A stretch of 64,000 bases of DNA from Palaemon carinicauda (taxonomy: Eukaryota > Arthropoda > Malacostraca > Decapoda > Palaemonidae): the NCBI RefSeq assembly GCF_036898095.1, contig NC_090725.1:319954091-320018090 (forward strand), read 5' to 3'. Under the pieces are notes generated by a model. It made no database searches, was not told the DNA's origin, and saw only the letters and a list, made by a program, of their open reading frames with translations. Below, piece by piece: positions 1 through 11,690 of the stretch; the first letter of the stretch is position 1, and the number at the start of each line of letters is the position of its first letter. A program made the position numbers and the translations under genes.

Positions 1-7
1 TCAATGA

Positions 8-1341
8 GTTCCTGAGCGTCGTGAAACTTTGCAAGCTGATCGTCGTAACTCGGTTAAGCTTGATCTTGAACGTCAAGCTTCGAAACGTGAAGCTGAACGT
101 CAAGCTGACGTTTTGCCTGAGAATGTCGTTCGCCAAGCAGTCAAACGTGACGCCGAATGTCAGGATAAATGTGACGTCGATCGTCACCCAAGTCAAGTTA
201 GACGTGACGTCGAACTTCAAGCTGATCTTGATAACAATCGACAAGTTGATGCTGGATGTCAAGCTGGCGCGCACAGTGCTCAACGTCTAGTTCGCGCACA
301 GGTGCGCAAAGACGTTATTCCAGCTGAAGTCTTATCGGAAGAGGAGGTTGATTTTCCTCTTTCTGCAGCTGAACCTTTAGTAGACTTATCGGAGGAAGAA
401 GAGCCTAAGACTGCACAGCAGTCCTTAGACCTTAAGAAGATTATGAAAGTGTTCAAGGAAGAATTTCCTAGTCACTTTGTGCCTGTTGCTCCACGCTCTC
501 CCCCTTCAGGGTTCACCTTGGGAACAGCAACTCAAGCTCCTATTTTTACTAAGATGGTGCTTTCGAGATCATCTAAGAGAGCTTTAAGATTAATGGGAGA
601 CTGGATGCAGTCAAAGAGGAATCTAGGCAAGCCGGCCTTTTCATTCCCTCCTGCTAGACTAGCTTCTAGATCAAGTGTATGGTATGAGACAGGAGACGTT
701 CTCGGCTTGGGAGTACCTGCCTCTGCCCAGGGGGACTTCTCAACCCTGGTAGACTCTTCTCGTCGATTAGCCATGAGGCGTACTAAGATTTTCTGGTCAA
801 CTTCGGAACTCGACCATCTTCTCAAGGGCGTCTTCAGAGCCTTTGAGGTTTTCAACTTCCTCGACTGGACTCTGGGAGCCTTGAGTAAGAAAGTTTCTGC
901 CTTTAAGAATAATGAAAGTGTTGTTCAGATTATGTCTTGCATAGACAAAGCTGTGAGGGATGGCTCTAACGAGTTAGCAGCCCTTTTTACGGCTGGAGTT
1001 CTCAAGATAAGAGCTCAAATGTGTTCTTTCCTTTCCCTGGGGTCACTCCTTGTCAGAGGTCTGAATTACTGTTTGCGCCGCTCTCTCCTGCTCTGTTCCC
1101 ACAAGATCTTGTAAAAGAGGTTGCTGCTTCCTTAGCCCAGAAAGACACCCGTGACTTGGTCTCCAAGGCAGCTCGGAAAGTACTTCCAACTTCTTTCTCT
1201 AGCAACAAACCAAAGGTGGATACTCCCTTGTCTAGATTTATTCCTTCCTTTCGAGGTAAACCCGTCAGTAGGGGTAACTCCAGACCTGATGGGAGAAGAG
1301 GAAAGAGGAGGGGACCAAGATCAGGTCGAAGCAGAGTCTGA
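8..1341 (+). pseudogene. DIRS gag-like ORF1 (el1), partial and frameshifted
   Basis: Putative nucleocapsid-like protein of the DIRS element. The frame is open from position 8 (after a TGA at 5-7) to about 1020, then must change frame to continue to 1341. The first 90 codons are a degenerate short tandem repeat rich in Arg, Gln, Ala, Asp and Lys (RQAD, KRDAE-like words). An acidic stretch (SEEEVDFP, LSEEEEP) follows, then a globular part containing LMGDWMQSKR and FNFLDWTLG. The C-terminal part in the second frame is basic (GRRGKRRGPRSGRSR), compatible with nucleic-acid binding. No ATG start can be chosen because the 5' end is missing. Assignment as gag is by position and by likeness to the same segment of the other family B copies in this window. 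Confidence 0.65.
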
Positions 1342-1359
1342 CTGCTTTCGACTTCAGAC

Positions 1360-3410
1360 AGCAGTAGGAGCCAGACTGAAGAACTTCTGGCAGGCTTGGG
1401 AGAGAAGGGGAGCGGACCAGTGGTCCGTTCTTTTGCTGAAGGAGGGATACAAGATTCCTTTCGTCAATCAAGAAACCCCCTTTAGTTCAAGAGCCAATAG
1501 ATCTCTCTCCCAGGTACCGAGAGGACTCAAAGAGACAAGCTTTGCTTCTACAAGTGTCCCTCTTGTTGGAAAAAGGGGTTGTAGAGAGGGTGCAGGACTT
1601 GTAGTCTCGGAGGTTTTACAACCGCCTCTTCCTGGTTTCGAAGAACTTGTGGGAATCGAGACCAGTTCTAGATTTAAGCGCTCTCAACGCTTTCATTTTG
1701 AAAACAAAGTTTTTGATGGAGACTTCCAAAACTGTGCTGGCAGCAGTAAGGAAAGGCGACTGGATGGTCTCTTTAGACCTCCAGGACGCCTATCTTCATA
1801 TCCATATTCATCCGAACTTCAAACGCTACCTGAGGTTTGTTTACCGGGAGGAAGTCTTCCAGTTTCGGGCCATGTGTTTCGGCCTCAGCACCGCTCCTCT
1901 TCTTTTTACGAAGCTCATGCTAAATGTAGCAAGCTTCCTGCATTCGACAGGGATCAGAGCCTCTCTCTATCTCGACGACTGGTTACTCAGGGCGTCTTCC
2001 TTCAATCGCTGTCTGGAGGATCTCAGATTGACATTGACATTAGCAAAGGAACTGGATCTTCTGGTCAACACAGTGAGGTCCCAACTGTTACCATCTCAAA
2101 AGATTCTTTATTTGGGGATGGAGATTCAGAGTCTAGTTTTTCGGGCTTTTCCATCACCCAAAAGGATAGAACAAGCCCTCCTAAAGATTCGTCTTTTTCT
2201 AGAGAAAAGAGATTGTTCTGTGAGACAGTGGATGAGTCTGCTAGGAACTCTCTCCTCCCTGGAACAGTTCGTCTCCCTGGGAAGACTGAATATCCGCCCA
2301 CTGCAATTTCACCTCAATTACTATTGGGACAAGGAGAAAGGCTTAGAGACAGAAAGTATTCCACTTCCAGAGTCTGTCAAAAGTTGCCTACAGTGGTGGA
2401 ACGACACAACCAAACTTCAGGAGGGCCTCTCGCTAGAGCAAATGAGCCCAGACCTTGTGTTGTGTTCCGACGCTTCGGACTCGGGGTGGGGAGCAACACT
2501 GGGCAAACTGGAACGCTCATATCTGTGGACAAAAGATCAAGAGAGCCTCCACATCAACCAGAAGGAGCTGTTAGCAGTCCTATTGGCGCTTCAAGGTTTC
2601 GAAAACTTGATTCTCAACAAAGTAGTACAAGTAAACGCAGACAACACCACAGCGTTGGCCTACATTTTCAAACAAGGCGGGACCCACTCGAAGTCCCTTT
2701 ACAAGACTGCAAGGGACCTTCTAGTTTGGGCGAAGGAAAGGAACATCACCTTACTCACAAGGTTCATTCAAGGAGAAAAGAATGTAATGGCAGACAGCCT
2801 CAGCAGAAGAAACCAAGTCATTCCTACGGAATGGACGCTGCATCAGGAGGTTTGCAAGAAACTTTGGCAGATTTGGGGTCGTCCGTCCATAGACCTGTTT
2901 GCAACCTCGAGAACGAAGAAACTTCAAATGTACTGCTCTCCAATACCAGATCTGGAAGCAGTCCACATCGACGCTTTCCTGCTGGACTGGTCTCACCAGG
3001 ATTTGTACGCATTCCCCCCCCCCCCCTTCAAAGTCCTGTACAAAGTTTTACAGAAGTTTGTCTCTCACGAGGGAACCAGATTGACTCTAATTGCGCCTCT
3101 ATGGCCATCAAGAGAATGGTTCACCGAGGTACTTCAATGGATGGTGGACGTACCAAGAAGCCTACCCATGCGGATGGATCTTCTCAGACAACCGCACTTG
3201 AAAAGGTTCCATCAAAACCTACAAGCTCTACATCTAACTGCCTTCAGACTATTGAGAAACTCACTAGAGCTAGAGGCTTTTCGAAGGAGGCAACTAAAGC
3301 CATCGCTAGAGCAAGGAGGACCTCTACCATCAGGGTCTACCAGTCCAAATGGGAGGTTTTCCGAGATTGGTGCAAAATCAACTCAATTTCCTCTTCCAGT
3401 ACCTCTCTGA
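1360..3410 (+). pseudogene. DIRS reverse transcriptase / RNase H / methyltransferase-like protein (el1)
   Basis: Copies the element RNA into DNA. RT starts near GARLKNFWQAW at about 1370 and, after a frameshift between about 1485 and 1540, continues in the frame open from 1647. Visible motifs: SLDLQDAYLHIHIH (first catalytic Asp), CFGLSTAP, and YLDDWLL at about 1964 (active-site Asp pair). RNase H follows with LCSDASDSGWG at about 2465 and the HINQKELLA Glu motif. The last third holds IDLFATS at about 2890 and YAFPPPPF at about 3005, the block corresponding to the DAM-like methyltransferase region described in DIRS1-type elements. A run of 13 C residues at 3014-3026 encodes the prolines and is slippage-prone. 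Apart from the upstream frameshift the 587-codon main frame has no stop. Confidence 0.88.
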
Positions 3411-4308
3411 CCCAAATCGCTGACTTCCTTTTACACCTTAGGAGAAAACGCAAGTTTTCCTCCTCTACCATTAAGGTTATAGGAGCATGTTAGCGGCAGT
3501 TTTCAGGCACAGAAACTTAGACCTCTCTAACAACAAAGACCTTCAAGATCTTCTCAAGTCCTTTTAAATTTCTAAGGAGCCTCAACTAGAATCACCAGCC
3601 TGGAATCTGGATGTTGTCCTGAAGTTTCTTATGAGTGATAGGTTTGAGCCCTTACACTTAGCCTTTTTTAAAGATCTCACCTTAAAGACGCTCTTCTTAG
3701 TAAGTCTGACAACAGCTAAGAGAGTCAGTGAAGTGCATGCCTTTAGCAAGAATATTGGCTTCAGTAATAGTAAGGCTATATGCTCCTTACAACTTGGTTT
3801 CCTGGCCAAGAATGAGCGTCCTTCCCATCCATGGCCGAAGTCTTTCGAGATTCCAAACCTTTCAGATGTGGTTGGTGAAGAAATGGAAAAGGTCCTGTGC
3901 CCTGTTAGAGCGCTTAAATTTAATCTAGACAAAACTCAAAAATTACGAGGCAATTCTGAAGCTCTATGGTGTTCGGTCAAGAAGCCCTCCTTACCGATGT
4001 CAAAGAACGCCTTATCTTATTTTATCAGGCTCTTGATTAGAGAGGCTCACACTAACTGTGGTGAGACAGATTTTAAACTGCTGAAAGTGAAAAGACACGA
4101 AGTCAGAGCTGTGGCAACTTTGGTGGCTTTCAAGCAAAATCGATCCTTACAAAGCATTATGGACACAACCTTTTGGAGGAGTAAGTCTGTGTTCACTTCA
4201 CATTATTTAAAACATGTCCAGACTCTTTACGAGGACTGCTACACGTTGGGACCATTCGTAGCAGCGAGTGCAGTAGTGGGTGAAAGCTCTACCACTACAT
4301 TCCCCTAA
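3245..4308 (+). pseudogene. DIRS tyrosine recombinase (el1), one frameshift
   Basis: Integrates the circular DNA intermediate. The N-terminal core-binding part (TRARGFSKEATKAIARARR, then VYQSKWEVFRDWC) is in one frame to about 3493. The catalytic domain is in another frame from about 3590 to 4308. Catalytic residues are visible: Arg in TTAKRVSEVH at about 3720, the H-x-x-R box in KRHEVRAVAT at about 4092-4115, and Tyr in FTSHYLKHV at about 4200. The whole catalytic set is kept, so the copy is damaged only by the frameshift region at 3490-3600, where a stop (TAG at 3491) interrupts. It overlaps the end of the RT frame, the usual DIRS arrangement. Confidence 0.87.
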
Positions 4309-4679
4309 TCCTAATACCTTTTTCTTCTCCTGAAACTATTGTATTTTTGGTTGTTTGTGGAGACTGGTCGACAGTCTTCCGCAATCATTGATTTTAGCAG
4401 GTGGTCAAACTTGTTTCTTGAGAGCGCCCAGAACAAGAGTATTGGTTGAGGTCCTGTCATAGTGAGGTATTTACACCGTTTTGACAGCTCCTTGAGGTCT
4501 TTCAGCCCCCTGAGTGGATCGCTGGATCTCATAATTACAGCTAACTAATGAGGCAGAGAATCATAAAAGTCAGCTTCCTTATCAGGTACGAACCCTTAAG
4601 TTTGTTTTTATAAAACTCTTGAGTAATATTCCAATTATGTATTAGTTGGTCTCTAATCCTCCACCAAGGGTGTCAATCA

Positions 4680-5018
4680 GCTATATATATATCCACCGGC
4701 TAAGTCAGATGTTTAAAAATGATATTTTCATGATAAAATAAATTTTTGAACATACTTACCCGGTGGATATATATAATTATACTCCCTCCCTTCCTCCCCC
4801 CTAGAGACCTATGGGCATGGAAGATCTGAGGATTCCTGGAATGGTTCCAGATACCTGGTGAGTGGTGGCGCTAGTAGTACACCTAGCTATCCAATCTACG
4901 ATTGCCGCGAGATTTGAATTTTCTGCCGTGACGTCAGGTACGTAAGCTATATATATATATCCACCGGGTAAGTATGTTCAAAAATTTATTCTATAATGAA
5001 AATATCATTTTAATGTAA
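4680..5018 (+). repeat. Terminal inverted repeats / internal complementary region of DIRS el1
   Basis: Sequence at 4716-4775 (ATGATATTTTCATGATAAAA then ACATACTTACCCGGTGGATA) is the near-perfect reverse complement of 4949-5014. A third partial copy, TATATATATCCACCGGCTAA, sits at 4681-4702. The arrangement (an internal complementary copy followed by the outer inverted repeat) matches a DIRS 3' end. Positions 4309-4680 are the untranslated tail between the YR stop and these repeats, with no other feature seen. Confidence 0.75.
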
Positions 5019-5341
5019 TGCGGCAAGCTGTGACAGTGGTCAGTTCCTCGCTTTCAGTTCTTAGTTGGCACTTCTACGATTCCCCTGTTGCCTCCTTTAG
5101 TCCCAAGCTCCTCTCCCCCATTTAATCCCAGGGGGAACTCGAAAGACACTGCTACAGTGGTTCCTTCAGGCAAGAAAGAGAACGTCCCTCCTTGTAAGAG
5201 AGCCAGGGAATAGAGGGTTCCAGAACCTCAGGGGAGTCTCCTACAGTTTAAGTACACACAGGCAAGACTCAAATGGAAGAGGAAGAGAATTCGTCCTTCT
5301 TCTTCCAAGGAGGACCGAACAATTTCCTATATGGAATAGTT

Positions 5342-6330
5342 CCGCTTAACTCCAGCTATTGGACAACGTAAGGCACAAAGCATATCCATCATACAAACGG
5401 ATTTGGAGGCTATGGAAGGTAGCAGGGCCCTTCCTCAGATGGGAAGAGCTCCCAGTGCAGAGTTGGATATGTCTGCTCAGTCACCTTTTTTCTTTGGCAC
5501 CTCTTGTTCCAAACAGCCACCTCAGGATGCGATATTCTAGTCCACATAGGACCAGAAGAACAGATGGACCTCAGATGGTGGCTGATGGACTTAAACCTCT
5601 GCAAAGGGGTCAATCTTCTTGTTCTCCCACCAGATTTGATGCTCTTTTCAGATGCATCAGAAGAAGGTTGGTGGGCCCACATGCTGCACCTTCGGCCAGT
5701 GGTCCGAATCCGAAATGTATCAGCATATAAGCCTGTTAGAAATGAGGGCAGCCTTCCTCACCCTCAAACAGTTCCTCCAGTTCCTGGCGGGCCACACTGT
5801 AGTGTTAAAGAACGACAGCACTATAGTATTTGCTTACCTAAACAAATAAGGTGGTACCTTTCTGCAGCCGCTGTACCATCTAGCAGTAGAGATACTCAGA
5901 TGGGCAGAAGACAACTCGGTGTCCCTATCAGCTCGCTTCATTCCGGGCAAACAGAATGTGTTAACGGGCAGTCTGATAAGAACGACTCAGATAGTGGACT
6001 CCGAGTGGTCTTTAAATCCTCTAGTAGCCAACAAAGTCCTGACTTTGTGGGCTACGCCGACTGTGAATCTATTAGCAATGGCCCTGAATTTGGAGCTTCT
6101 GTTGTACTGCTCCTCAGTTCCTGACCCCAAGGCTCCCTGGCAAGATGCGTTCCAACAACGGTAGGACAACATCAACGTTTATGCATTCCCACCATTCTGT
6201 CTTATGAGAAGAAAACTCAACAAGACCAGAACGTCGATCAATCTTTCAATGACCCTCATAGCTCCGTTATGACATCACACAAAATGGTTTCCATACCTTC
6301 TGCTTCTCCTGACGAAGCTGCCAAGAGAAC
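5342..6330 (+). pseudogene. DIRS RT thumb / RNase H / methyltransferase-like remnant (el2)
   Basis: Fragments in at least three frames. MDLRWWLMDLNLCKG and LMLFSDASEEGWW (RNase H active-site Asp) are at about 5560-5675. QHISLLEMRAAFLTLK (RNase H Glu block) is at about 5720. The methyltransferase-like part has TPTVNLLAMALN and NVYAFPPFC at about 6050-6200. In-frame stops are at about 5850, 6163 and 6270. The RT catalytic region upstream is absent. Function is lost. Confidence 0.75.
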
Positions 6331-6399
6331 TTCTTCCATGACACAATCTACTCAGATAGCCACAAGTCAACATTTACCACAAGGCAGTAGCTTCGCTAC

Positions 6400-7347
6400 G
6401 TCTTCACGTTGGAGACTATTCAGCATCTCCTCACTTGGATAGGATTTTTTAAACAAGTTGCAAAGAGGATGTCTGGATATTTTCGAATGTCATCAGCTTC
6501 AGTCTACCAGGCTAAGTGTAACGTCTTCTGTGATTGGTGTCGTAGAAGGGGCCTCAATCCACTCGATGGCACTATTCCAGCAAATGCAGAGTTCCATGTC
6601 TATTTCCGGGAAGAAATGCGTCTTTCCTTTTCAGCGATTAAAGGTTACTGCTCAGCCTTGAGTCTCGCTTTTAAACTGAAAGGAATGGACATTTCCTCAT
6701 CGCCAAAACTTTCCCTCCTCATACGGAGTTATGTACTTACCTATTCTCATTTGGAAATGAGACTTACCCCATGGAAGGTGGTTACAGTTCTTCGGTCCCT
6801 AAAAGGACCTCCGTACAAACTATTACACCAGGCAACAGATCGCCACCTAACTTGATAGACGGAGTTCCTGCTCCCCCTGGCCTTAGCCAAACGGGATAAC
6901 AAACTTCATGATCTCTCATAGGACGTCGTCCATTCAAGGGCATGGGCAAGCTTCAGCTTCGTCCTTGAGTTTGTTGCCAAGACTCAGAATCCGGGGATTT
7001 CTGATCCTCGATTCTACTCTTTCTGGATAATGAGTCCCCGCTCTGTAATCAACGAACCAGATCATCTGTGACTTTGTCCAGTGAGGTGCTTGAGGCACTA
7101 CCTCAAGAGAACAGCAGCAGCTCGGCCCAGAGTGCCCTCACTTTTTGTCAGTACAGGCAGAAGCAAGAGGAGGATCACATAAAACACAATCTCCATATGG
7201 ATTCGCAGGGTCATTGACCTTGCTCTGAATCCTGATCCTCCTGCATCCCACCATCCCAAAGCCCACAATTTCAGGGACGTAGCAATCAAAGTGGTTTGTC
7301 AGTACGCCAGGTTTGTTGGGGATGTTGCTTCCTCCGCTACCAACTGA
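6400..7347 (+). pseudogene. DIRS tyrosine recombinase remnant (el2)
   Basis: The core-binding domain is readable at 6409-6855 (VYQAKCNVFCDWCRRRGL, YCSALSLAFKLKG). After a stop at 6853-6855 the catalytic domain is scrambled. An H-x-x-R-like box (AHNFRDVA) is at about 7260-7285, but the segment that should contain the catalytic Tyr is deleted and the frame runs quickly to the C-terminal DVASSATN. Not functional. Confidence 0.7.
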
Positions 7348-7559
7348 TAACTACTGGTCAGTTGTTTCCACTTTGCTATGATTTTTTATTGCCTGTGTAC
7401 TCTAGCTTTGCTGTTAAATATCCAATTTAAAGGACTCTGGTTTGTATAGCTAAGGAAAATACAAATTATTTTCAAGTTTGTCACATTTTTTACAGGAGCC
7501 AGTTTATATTATGATAGATTTGTATGTTAAACAGGTTTGTGTTTGGATGGTCTATTCTA

Positions 7560-8150
7560 GGTAATTTAAACCCATCGGTAATTAAAGAGAAAGGACTGGA
7601 GTCCTAGGATAGGTAATGTGAATGTGGTTATGTTGGCTAAGTCTTCAGAGAGGGGTGGCTTGAGGGTAAATGTGGGTAAGATTAAACTTATAGTGAGCAG
7701 TAAGGAAGGTGGGGACACTAGTCATACATGAAAGTAGAGTCTAGGATGTAAAACAAGTGGAACAATTTAGATACTTGATATATTCTATAAGTCAGTAGGT
7801 AGGATATGAGGATGAAGTTGAGAATAGGTTCCATATCACTGCTTGAAAGATTGAAAAAAAAAAATATGAAATAATAAGAATAAGAATAGTAACAATTACG
7901 AGGTGATAAGAGTGTCACAATTGAGATGGTGTTGGCACATGTTGAGCATGAGTAGTAGGGAGGAGTGAGGATGGCTTAAGAGGAACCTGTTAGAAGTTGA
8001 AAATCGTAAGGAAGGCAGATGATTAGATGGCGAGAAGAGATGAAGTATGATATGGAGAGAAGAGATTTGGTGAGAGAGGATGTCTTTGATATTAATAGCA
8101 ATGGGAAAGTATTAGCTTTGAAGTGTCGCTTGGACATATAGATTTTATTC
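7560..8150 (+). pseudogene. LINE relic, RT thumb and C-terminal domain
   Basis: Reading the plus strand across frames gives VMLAKSSERGGLRVNVGK at about 7630-7680, then a stretch like RWREEMKYDMERRDLVREDV near 8020-8090. These match the end of LINE reverse transcriptases (lysine-rich VNVGKTK block after the ADD motif, and the conserved tail GRPKxRWxDxVxxDMxxRGL). Stops and frameshifts are numerous, including an A-run at about 7855-7863. 5' truncated and old. Clade not resolved. Confidence 0.6.
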
Positions 8151-10540
8151 CAATAAATCGACAGTTTTTTGTATCTGGTTAGGGAGGGGAAAGGAGTTTC
8201 ATTCCATGGGAATAACATGCATTACATAATTATTTCTTGAAATCATTGCCTAGCATTCATGGAATGCAAGGTATACAAACCATTTGGATTTGTGAAATTA
8301 ATGCATATAGTAGGTGGATATGAAGGTGGAGGAAATGAAGAGATAAGACTGTTGAAGTAGAAGGTTAAGAAGTGCTTTCAGTTGTGAGACAAAAGGGTTC
8401 TACCAAACTTCCCTCAATCTACATGAACAATGCATCAGTTGAGATACATTAATGACTGTAACCCTCTTCCCCCTACTGTGATGCATATAGTATATTTCTC
8501 CTCAAATTTAAATATAAACAGCATTTCTAATTGTTTTAGCATAAAAAAATATTAGATCCCTATACTTTGACTACTCAGTTTCTCGCTCTAATCATTAGTT
8601 CTTAAAGGTTGGTCATTTCTCATTTAGCCTAGGTAACTGAAAAATTCAAATTGTTGGTGACTATTTTTTCATCAACGGATTAACTATTGGGAACAATATT
8701 TTTGTATTCAGTATTATGTCCTTATTCTAATACTGTGAAGATGAGTTTATTAAAATATGAATTCAGCCTTTTTTAAGCGATTGCTGCTATACAGTAGAAG
8801 TTAAACAGCCGAGTGTTTGTGGGCGGGAAAACATGAGGTTATATATGTGGGATATTTGGTTCAGAGCTTGTTATGGAATTGGGATGTTGCTATTCTATCT
8901 GTTCTCTTCTCATATGAATATCCTTTAAGTTTCCTAACTCCTAAATGATTTAAGATTAAAACTGCCAGTTTCACACTTGGTACCTTGAGGAAAAAAGAAA
9001 GCATACTTCACAGCATTATAAAGTTTGAAGCTCAAAAGTGGCTGTTGATTTTTAAAGATGAAGTTAATGTGACAGGTATTTCAACAGATAATCCTCAAAA
9101 TTCACACTTAGTATCTAACAATCAGGAGTCAGGTTATCACTTGAAGGTGGCGAACATTTGTGATAAAGATATTTTATTTTCTTCCAGGATCGTTTATTTA
9201 CCTGGACGTTGTAGATCCAAAAGCAGAGGCCAAAAAAAAAAAAAAAAAAAAACAATTCCTAGCTGGAAACCCGATTCTCCTGGAAGCTGAAAGGATACTG
9301 ATGGCACAAGATTAAATCATTCGTATCTAAATCAAAGCTGATGACAGGGGTGGAGGCTGTAATATTAAACCAACACCAGTTTGAAGATAAGTTAAAATTG
9401 CCATTAATAAGTTTCCTTTAGAAGCTTACACCTCAGTCAGGTTTACAGAGTAGGTGATAATTATCAATGGAAGTGTACAATATAGTGTTGAACATTTTGC
9501 TATCTGAAAAAAAATCTAGTATTGAAGAAATTCCCTTGAAGGTGATATAGTTATTAAGTTATTTTTTAGTGAGATGGTCATAGATTTTGTCATTCATTAC
9601 TATACATTATTAGTTTTGTCTTCATACTATTAGGTCATTCTATTTATATTAATATTTTTCAAAAGTTAATCTCTCAAAAAAAGTCTTATCAATGATGAAG
9701 TAGCTAAAGTGGGGTTAGATAGAATACTTTCTAAATTGCAAAATTAATTATTCATAGTTTTTTTTTTTTCAGGATATAGTTGGTCGCATGCTTGAGGTTA
9801 ACAAGTAACTGACGGCAGATATATTGGTGATTTCCAATATCACAAGAAGACTTCTCAAGAAAACATGTTTTACGGTGCAAGTGGAATATCTGATCTCTGA
9901 CTTCATGGGAAAAAATAAGTGCCATGGTTTTGGGTGTGGGGAGAAACATTATCAAAATTCTTGTGTAGATCTATTTGAAGTGAGGCTCCAAACAGCCTGA
10001 TATTGCCTAAATAATTTTTTAAAGTTAACTTTTTAAATATAACTGCATAAGTATTTTTCTATAAATCTTAAAATCTGTTGCTTGCCGTGCAATATAGTTT
10101 AAATTTTACATTATAATGAGTACGCCTTAACTATCGAAAACATTACAGTCAATTTTGTTTATTCAAAAATTTCAACAAAGAACAAAGCGTAGAGTAAGTT
10201 TGACTTTATATTCAACTTGAAATATCAATGAATCACCAATTCAACAACTTTAATCACCAACTCAGTCTTTTGCTATCTTGTGTCATACTTAATTTACTAT
10301 AAGCCTCAACATTCAATCTCCAACTCGCTATACCATTGTCATCAATTGAAAATCTTATTTTTTTCTTTTATACGAGGTATAGGAATGTTGGTAATATCTT
10401 GTTTTATCAGGACTTTAGAAAAAGGTTATACGATTTTAAGTTGCATGCCACTTAATTCTGACTTGATATGACCACAAGGCTTGTATGTTTGCAATTCTTC
10501 TAAGCACATTTGGTATAACGGTTTTATGCTACCTGAATTT
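8151..10540. other. AT-rich non-coding stretch
   Basis: No gene recognised. Contains an oligo-A run at 9232-9252. A 101-codon frame at 8985-9290 is not credible: its last part is just the translation of that A-run and it has no recognisable domain. The rest looks like unique or long-decayed sequence. Confidence 0.5.
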
Positions 10541-10542
10541 CT

Positions 10543-10680
10543 ACCAGCTGAACTCGGCTGAGTCCCTGGTTAGGCTGGAGGAACGTAGAGAGTAGAGGTC
10601 CCCTTTTTTGTTTTGTTTCTGTTGTTGTCGGCTACCCCCAAAAATTGGGGGAAGTGCCTTTGGTATATGGATGGATGGAA
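10543..10680 (+). repeat. 5'-truncated copy of LINE-A 3' end
   Basis: Matches the reverse complement of 27735-27860 (3' untranslated end of LINE-A): AACTCGGCTGAGTCCCTGGT, then AGTAGAGGTCCCCTTTTTTG, then TTGGGGGAAGTGCCTTTGGT. Ends in a short TGGA tandem (TATGGATGGATGGA). About 135 bp, good conservation, so a fairly recent dead-on-arrival copy. Confidence 0.8.
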
Positions 10681-11345
10681 TTTCTACAACTGGAGAACTT
10701 ATAGCTATAATTTCTGTTATGTTTGAAGTGTCAAAAACACTTGATTGTTTTACTATTATAGATAAGAAAACATATCTAGCTAAAACTATTTGGTAATAAT
10801 TATAAATGGCTTTTTTTATAAACAAGCATTGTGGTACCTATAGGTAATTTTTTTCTTAATGCATATATAATCAATTCTATCATATGGTTTAATGTAGGTC
10901 CAGATGTGTGATCTTAATTTTCATTTATATATTCTTATAACCTTAGGTGTAACTAATGATCAGTTTCTCAAACAAGTGAGGTCATACAGTGATTTCTGTT
11001 GTCCATTGCATTTCTATGATGACATGTTCTTGGTGGCATTTGTGGATATTAAACTCAGACTGTTGATAGACTGGAAAGCTACTTAACATTTTCAGGTTTT
11101 TACTCTGTGTTTTAGCTAATGAAATGATAAGGTTTTGTTTCTATCCTTACTTGCCATTAGGCCTTCCGATTCAGTAAATATTTGTAGGCTCTTCGGCTTT
11201 GCCTTTAATTAGAACGCCTGATATTATAGGTAGTAGGTTAGCAAAGGTACCTGCCACCCGTTGAGATAATACCTCTAGAGATTTATTGGGTTCTTTGACT
11301 TGCCAGATAATACTACATTGGATCCCTTTCTGGTTACAGCTCATT
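10681..11345. other. Non-coding, nothing recognised
   Basis: AT-rich sequence with only short open frames and no recognisable repeat or motif. Confidence 0.5.
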
Positions 11346-11347
11346 TT

Positions 11348-11690
11348 TTTCTTTGCCTACGCATACACTGAATTGTTTGGCCTGTTCTTTACATATTCTA
11401 CTCATTCCTCATGCAACTGACAACACTACGATGAACCGAAAAACTCTTCACTAAAGATGTCAACTCGGTATCTGTGTATCTGCCATGACACTTCCCCTAA
11501 TTTTAGTAAGAGTAGAAAAGACACTTTTGGTATGGTTAGCAACCTTTTAAACGGAGGTACGCTCCAAATCCAACTATTGTTCTCTAATGTCTGGTAGTGC
11601 CATAGCCTCTTTACATGGTCTTCCACTGTCTTGAGTTAGAGTTCTCTTGCTTGAAGGTACACTCAGGCCCTACTATTATCTCCGTTTCCA
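11348..11690 (+). repeat. Old copy of the SINE-like repeat seen at 38291-38845
   Basis: The segment containing GTGCCATAGCCTCTTTACAT and GAGTTAGAGTTCTCTTGCTT matches the reverse complement of the element body at about 38510-38840 along most of its length (for example the first part TTTGCCTACGCATACACTGA matches the start of that repeat on its minus strand). It has many substitutions and no clear LINE-type tail, so it is older than the 38-kb copy. Confidence 0.68.

Larger units (their letters stand above)
1..5018 (+). mobile_element. DIRS-type retrotransposon el1 (family A), 5' end outside window
   Basis: Tyrosine-recombinase retrotransposon read from a gag-like frame, an RT/RNase H/methyltransferase-like frame and a YR frame in the order typical of DIRS elements. 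There is no integrase or protease and no LTR. The right end carries inverted repeats built on ACCCGGTGGATATATA at about 4680-4780 and 4949-5018. The left end lies beyond position 1. At least three reading-frame lesions are visible (about 1020, 1485-1540 and 3490-3600), so this copy is not autonomous as it stands, although the domains are well kept. Family membership rests on the protein motifs, seen directly; family age is inference. Confidence 0.88.
5020..7490 (+). mobile_element. Decayed, internally deleted DIRS element el2 (family B)
   Basis: Degenerate copy of a family B DIRS element, closest in this window to el3 by protein wording. About 5160-5340 resembles the middle of gag (compare el3 PQGSPLQFK and RIRPS), then at about 5342 the sequence jumps directly into the RT thumb region (RHKAYPS), so roughly the gag C-terminus and RT fingers/palm are missing. 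RNase H, methyltransferase-like and YR remnants follow. The right end at about 7430-7490 has the family B terminal word ATACAAATTAT followed by a degenerate TTTGTCA. Many stops and frameshifts. Confidence 0.78.

Noticed and set aside
8985..9290. 101-codon frame that might be a host exon, with an acceptor-like pyrimidine tract before 9188
   Set aside because: No domain, no partner exon, and its lysine run is the oligo-A stretch at 9232-9252.
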